From Azospirillum humicireducens (GTDB lineage: Bacteria; Pseudomonadota; Alphaproteobacteria; Azospirillales; Azospirillaceae): a stretch of DNA of 50,207 nucleotides. The notes under the pieces were generated by a model, which was given only the letters and a program-made list of their open reading frames with translations, was not told the DNA's origin and searched no databases. Below are positions 48,398-50,207 of the stretch, piece by piece; positions within the stretch are counted from its first letter, which is position 1; each line of letters begins with the position of its first letter. The translations under genes and the position numbers were made by a program. The DNA lies in NCBI RefSeq assembly GCF_001639105.2, contig NZ_CP028903.1, forward strand, positions 248,231-298,437. The letters are read 5' to 3'.

Positions 48398-50207
48398 TCA
48401 ACGATGGCCGTCGGCCAGCGCGTCCGGGCCGATTGGAGGGGATGCCGCCGCGTCGCCGGACTGCGCCAGCCGGGACGGCTTCACGCGGAACAGCTTCAGC
48501 ACGACGACGAAGAAGATCGGAACGAAGAGGAGGGCCAGCAGCGTGGCGGCCACCGTGCCGCCGACAACCGCGGTGCCGATGGCGTTCTGGCCGCCCGAGC
48601 CGGCCCCGCTGGCGATGGCGAGGGGCACCACGCCCAGCGTGAAAGCCAGCGAGGTCATCAGGATCGGCCGCAGGCGCTGCCGCGCCGCGCCGATGGCGGC
48701 ATCCACCAGGCTTTCGCCGCGGTCGAAGCTCTCCTTGGCAAACTCGACGATCAGGATGGCGTTCTTGGCCGACAGGCCGATGGTGGTCAGCAGACCGACC
48801 TGGAAATAGACGTCGTTCGACAGCCCGCGGCCCCAGGTGGCCATCACCGCGCCGAACACGCCGAGCGGCACCACCAGCAGCACCGCCGCCGGGATCGACC
48901 AGCTCTCGTACAGCGCCGCGAGGCAGAGGAAGACGACCAGCAGTGACAGGGCGTAGAGCGCCGGGGCCTGCGCGCCCGACTGCTGCTCCTCGTAGGAGGT
49001 GCCGGTCCAGCTGAAACCGAATCCGGGTGGCAGCTGCGAGGCGAGGCGCGCCATCTCCGCCATCGCCGTGCCGCTGCTCTGGCCGGGAGCGGCCTGTCCC
49101 AGGATCTCCATCGAAGCGAAGCCGTTGTAGCGTTCCAGCTTTGGCGCGCCGTAGCTCCATTCCGCATGGGCGAAGGCCGACAGCGGGATCATCGAGCCGC
49201 TGGAGTTGCGGACGAACCAGCGCGAAAGGTCGCCGGGATCGGCGCGGGAGTCGGCATTGCCCTGCATGTAGACGCGCTTGATGCGCCCGCGGTCGAGGAA
49301 GTCGTTGACGTAGCTCTGGCCCCAGGCCGAGGAGATCGTGCTGGTCACGTCGCCGACCGACAGCCCCAGCGCCCTGGCATGCGGCCAGTCGATGACCAGC
49401 CGGTATTGCGCCTCGTCGTTCAGGCCGTTGGGGCGCACCGCCATCAGCAGCGGACTCTGCGCCGCCATGCCGAGAAGCTGGTTGCGCGCGGCCATCAGTT
49501 CTTCATGGCTGGCGCCGCTGCGGGCAATCAGCTCGAAATCGAAACCGGTGGCGTTGCCCAGCTCGCTGATGGCCGGCGGGGCGAAGGCGAAAATCATCGC
49601 GTCCTGATAGCCGGCGAAACGGCCCATGACGCGGCCGGCCAGCGCCTGCACCTTGCTGGCCGCGCCGGGACGGACCGACCAGTCCTTCAGGCTGACGAAG
49701 GCCATGCCGGAATTCTGGCCGCGGCCGCTGAAATTGAAGCCGGAGACGGTGAAGGCCGACTTCACCAGCGCGCCCTCGTCCTTCAGCAGATAGTCGCGCA
49801 CCTGCGCCAGCGCCCGGTCGGTTCGTTCGGCGGTGGCGCCGGGCGGGGTGCTGACCTGGATGAACATCACGCCCTGGTCCTCGTCCGGCAGGAAGGAGGT
49901 CGGGACGCGCAGGAACACGACCGCCAGCCCGCCCACGATCAACCCATAGACCAGCAGGAAGCGCACGGGCCGCTTCAGCGCCCCGCCGAGCCCGCGGATG
50001 TAGACGCGGTTGCCGCGGTCGAAGTTGCGGTTGAACCAGCCGGCGAAGCCGCGGGAGGTCTTGCCATGGTCGGGCCGCTTCAGCAGCGTTGCACACAGAG
50101 CCGGCGTGAAGATGACCGCGACGCCAACCGACAGCAGCATCGAGGTGGCGATGGTGATGGAGAACTGACGGTAGATCACGCCGGTCGATCCGCCGAAGAA
50201 GGCCATC
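48398..50207 (-). CDS. HAE1-family RND efflux permease (C-terminal ~600 residues; 5' end outside)
   Basis: The visible frame covers about 602 residues and runs off the window. It enters at [19 protein letters not shown], a segment found near residue 455 of AcrB/MexB, so roughly the last 57 percent is present. Further AcrB-like blocks: [48 protein letters not shown] and [16 protein letters not shown], which carries the proton-relay lysine and asparagine-type residues of segment 10. It is a broad-substrate proton-driven exporter in the inner membrane, distinct in subfamily from the other RND permease here. Confidence 0.93.
   Translation of the reverse strand, partial: MAFFGGSTGVIYRQFSITIATSMLLSVGVAVIFTPALCATLLKRPDHGKTSRGFAGWFNRNFDRGNRVYIRGLGGALKRPVRFLLVYGLIVGGLAVVFLRVPTSFLPDEDQGVMFIQVSTPPGATAERTDRALAQVRDYLLKDEGALVKSAFTVSGFNFSGRGQNSGMAFVSLKDWSVRPGAASKVQALAGRVMGRFAGYQDAMIFAFAPPAISELGNATGFDFELIARSGASHEELMAARNQLLGMAAQSPLLMAVRPNGLNDEAQYRLVIDWPHARALGLSVGDVTSTISSAWGQSYVNDFLDRGRIKRVYMQGNADSRADPGDLSRWFVRNSSGSMIPLSAFAHAEWSYGAPKLERYNGFASMEILGQAAPGQSSGTAMAEMARLASQLPPGFGFSWTGTSYEEQQSGAQAPALYALSLLVVFLCLAALYESWSIPAAVLLVVPLGVFGAVMATWGRGLSNDVYFQVGLLTTIGLSAKNAILIVEFAKESFDRGESLVDAAIGAARQRLRPILMTSLAFTLGVVPLAIASGAGSGGQNAIGTAVVGGTVAATLLALLFVPIFFVVVLKLFRVKPSRLAQSGDAAASPPIGPDALADGHR

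Noticed and set aside
46881..48809. Plus-strand frame of about 640 codons opposite the OMF and RND genes
   Set aside because: Shadow frame; minus-strand genes are clear.
1..50207. tRNA, rRNA, CRISPR arrays, prophage
   Set aside because: No clover-leaf arms with CCA-type ends, no rRNA-like conserved stretches, no regular repeat-spacer units and no phage structural genes were seen on reading.

Overview
High-GC bacterial DNA with many TonB-dependent receptors, TRAP transport and aromatic-acid catabolism. Gene content and codon bias suggest an alphaproteobacterium of the Azospirillum/Rhodospirillales type. This is inference; no rRNA or tRNA is present to settle it.

Region 1 (1-3046) is ordinary: the tail of an amino-acid ABC ATPase, a class IV aminotransferase and a ClC-type chloride channel with CBS domains.

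Region 2 (3175-10438) is a shikimate/quinate-type catabolic operon: 3-dehydroshikimate dehydratase (TIM barrel fused to an HPPD-like domain), type II dehydroquinase, shikimate/quinate dehydrogenase, a three-part TRAP importer and a TetR regulator. One operator-like motif recurs before quiC, before aroQ and before the TetR gene, which outlines a self-contained regulon. An orphan RelE/ParE-like toxin follows.

Region 3 (about 11000-36300) is the most striking part: a 25-kb siderophore-acquisition island with no siderophore synthase. It holds four PchR/YbtA-type AraC regulators, three TonB-dependent receptors without a signalling domain, three MFS permeases and two divergent pairs of YbtP/YbtQ-like ABC transporters, plus a methyltransferase, a His-rich CDF metal exporter, a small unknown protein and the wreck of a fourth receptor. 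The island reads as three AraC-receptor-MFS modules. Fur-type boxes precede AraC genes and one receptor. At the receptor (and one MFS) promoters I find direct repeats spaced exactly 21 bp just upstream of a TAG-type -10, which is the expected geometry for AraC-family activators. The likely role is capture of several foreign (xeno)siderophores, each sensed by its own regulator.

Region 4 (36300-46900) is a mosaic with mobile-element scars: an internally deleted IS3-type element whose end supplies the stop codon of the last AraC gene, a serine/threonine dehydratase followed by a truncated ridA, then an efflux island (RND permease and adaptor, divergent SDR, MATE, two TetR genes). A shared TetR-type operator lies in the adaptor/SDR divergent promoter and before the first TetR gene. 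An IS6-family element with an amber-inactivated transposase closes the region, inserted in an older transposase remnant.

Region 5 (46908 to the end) is an HAE1 RND permease (cut by the window end) and its NodT-type outer-membrane factor on the minus strand.
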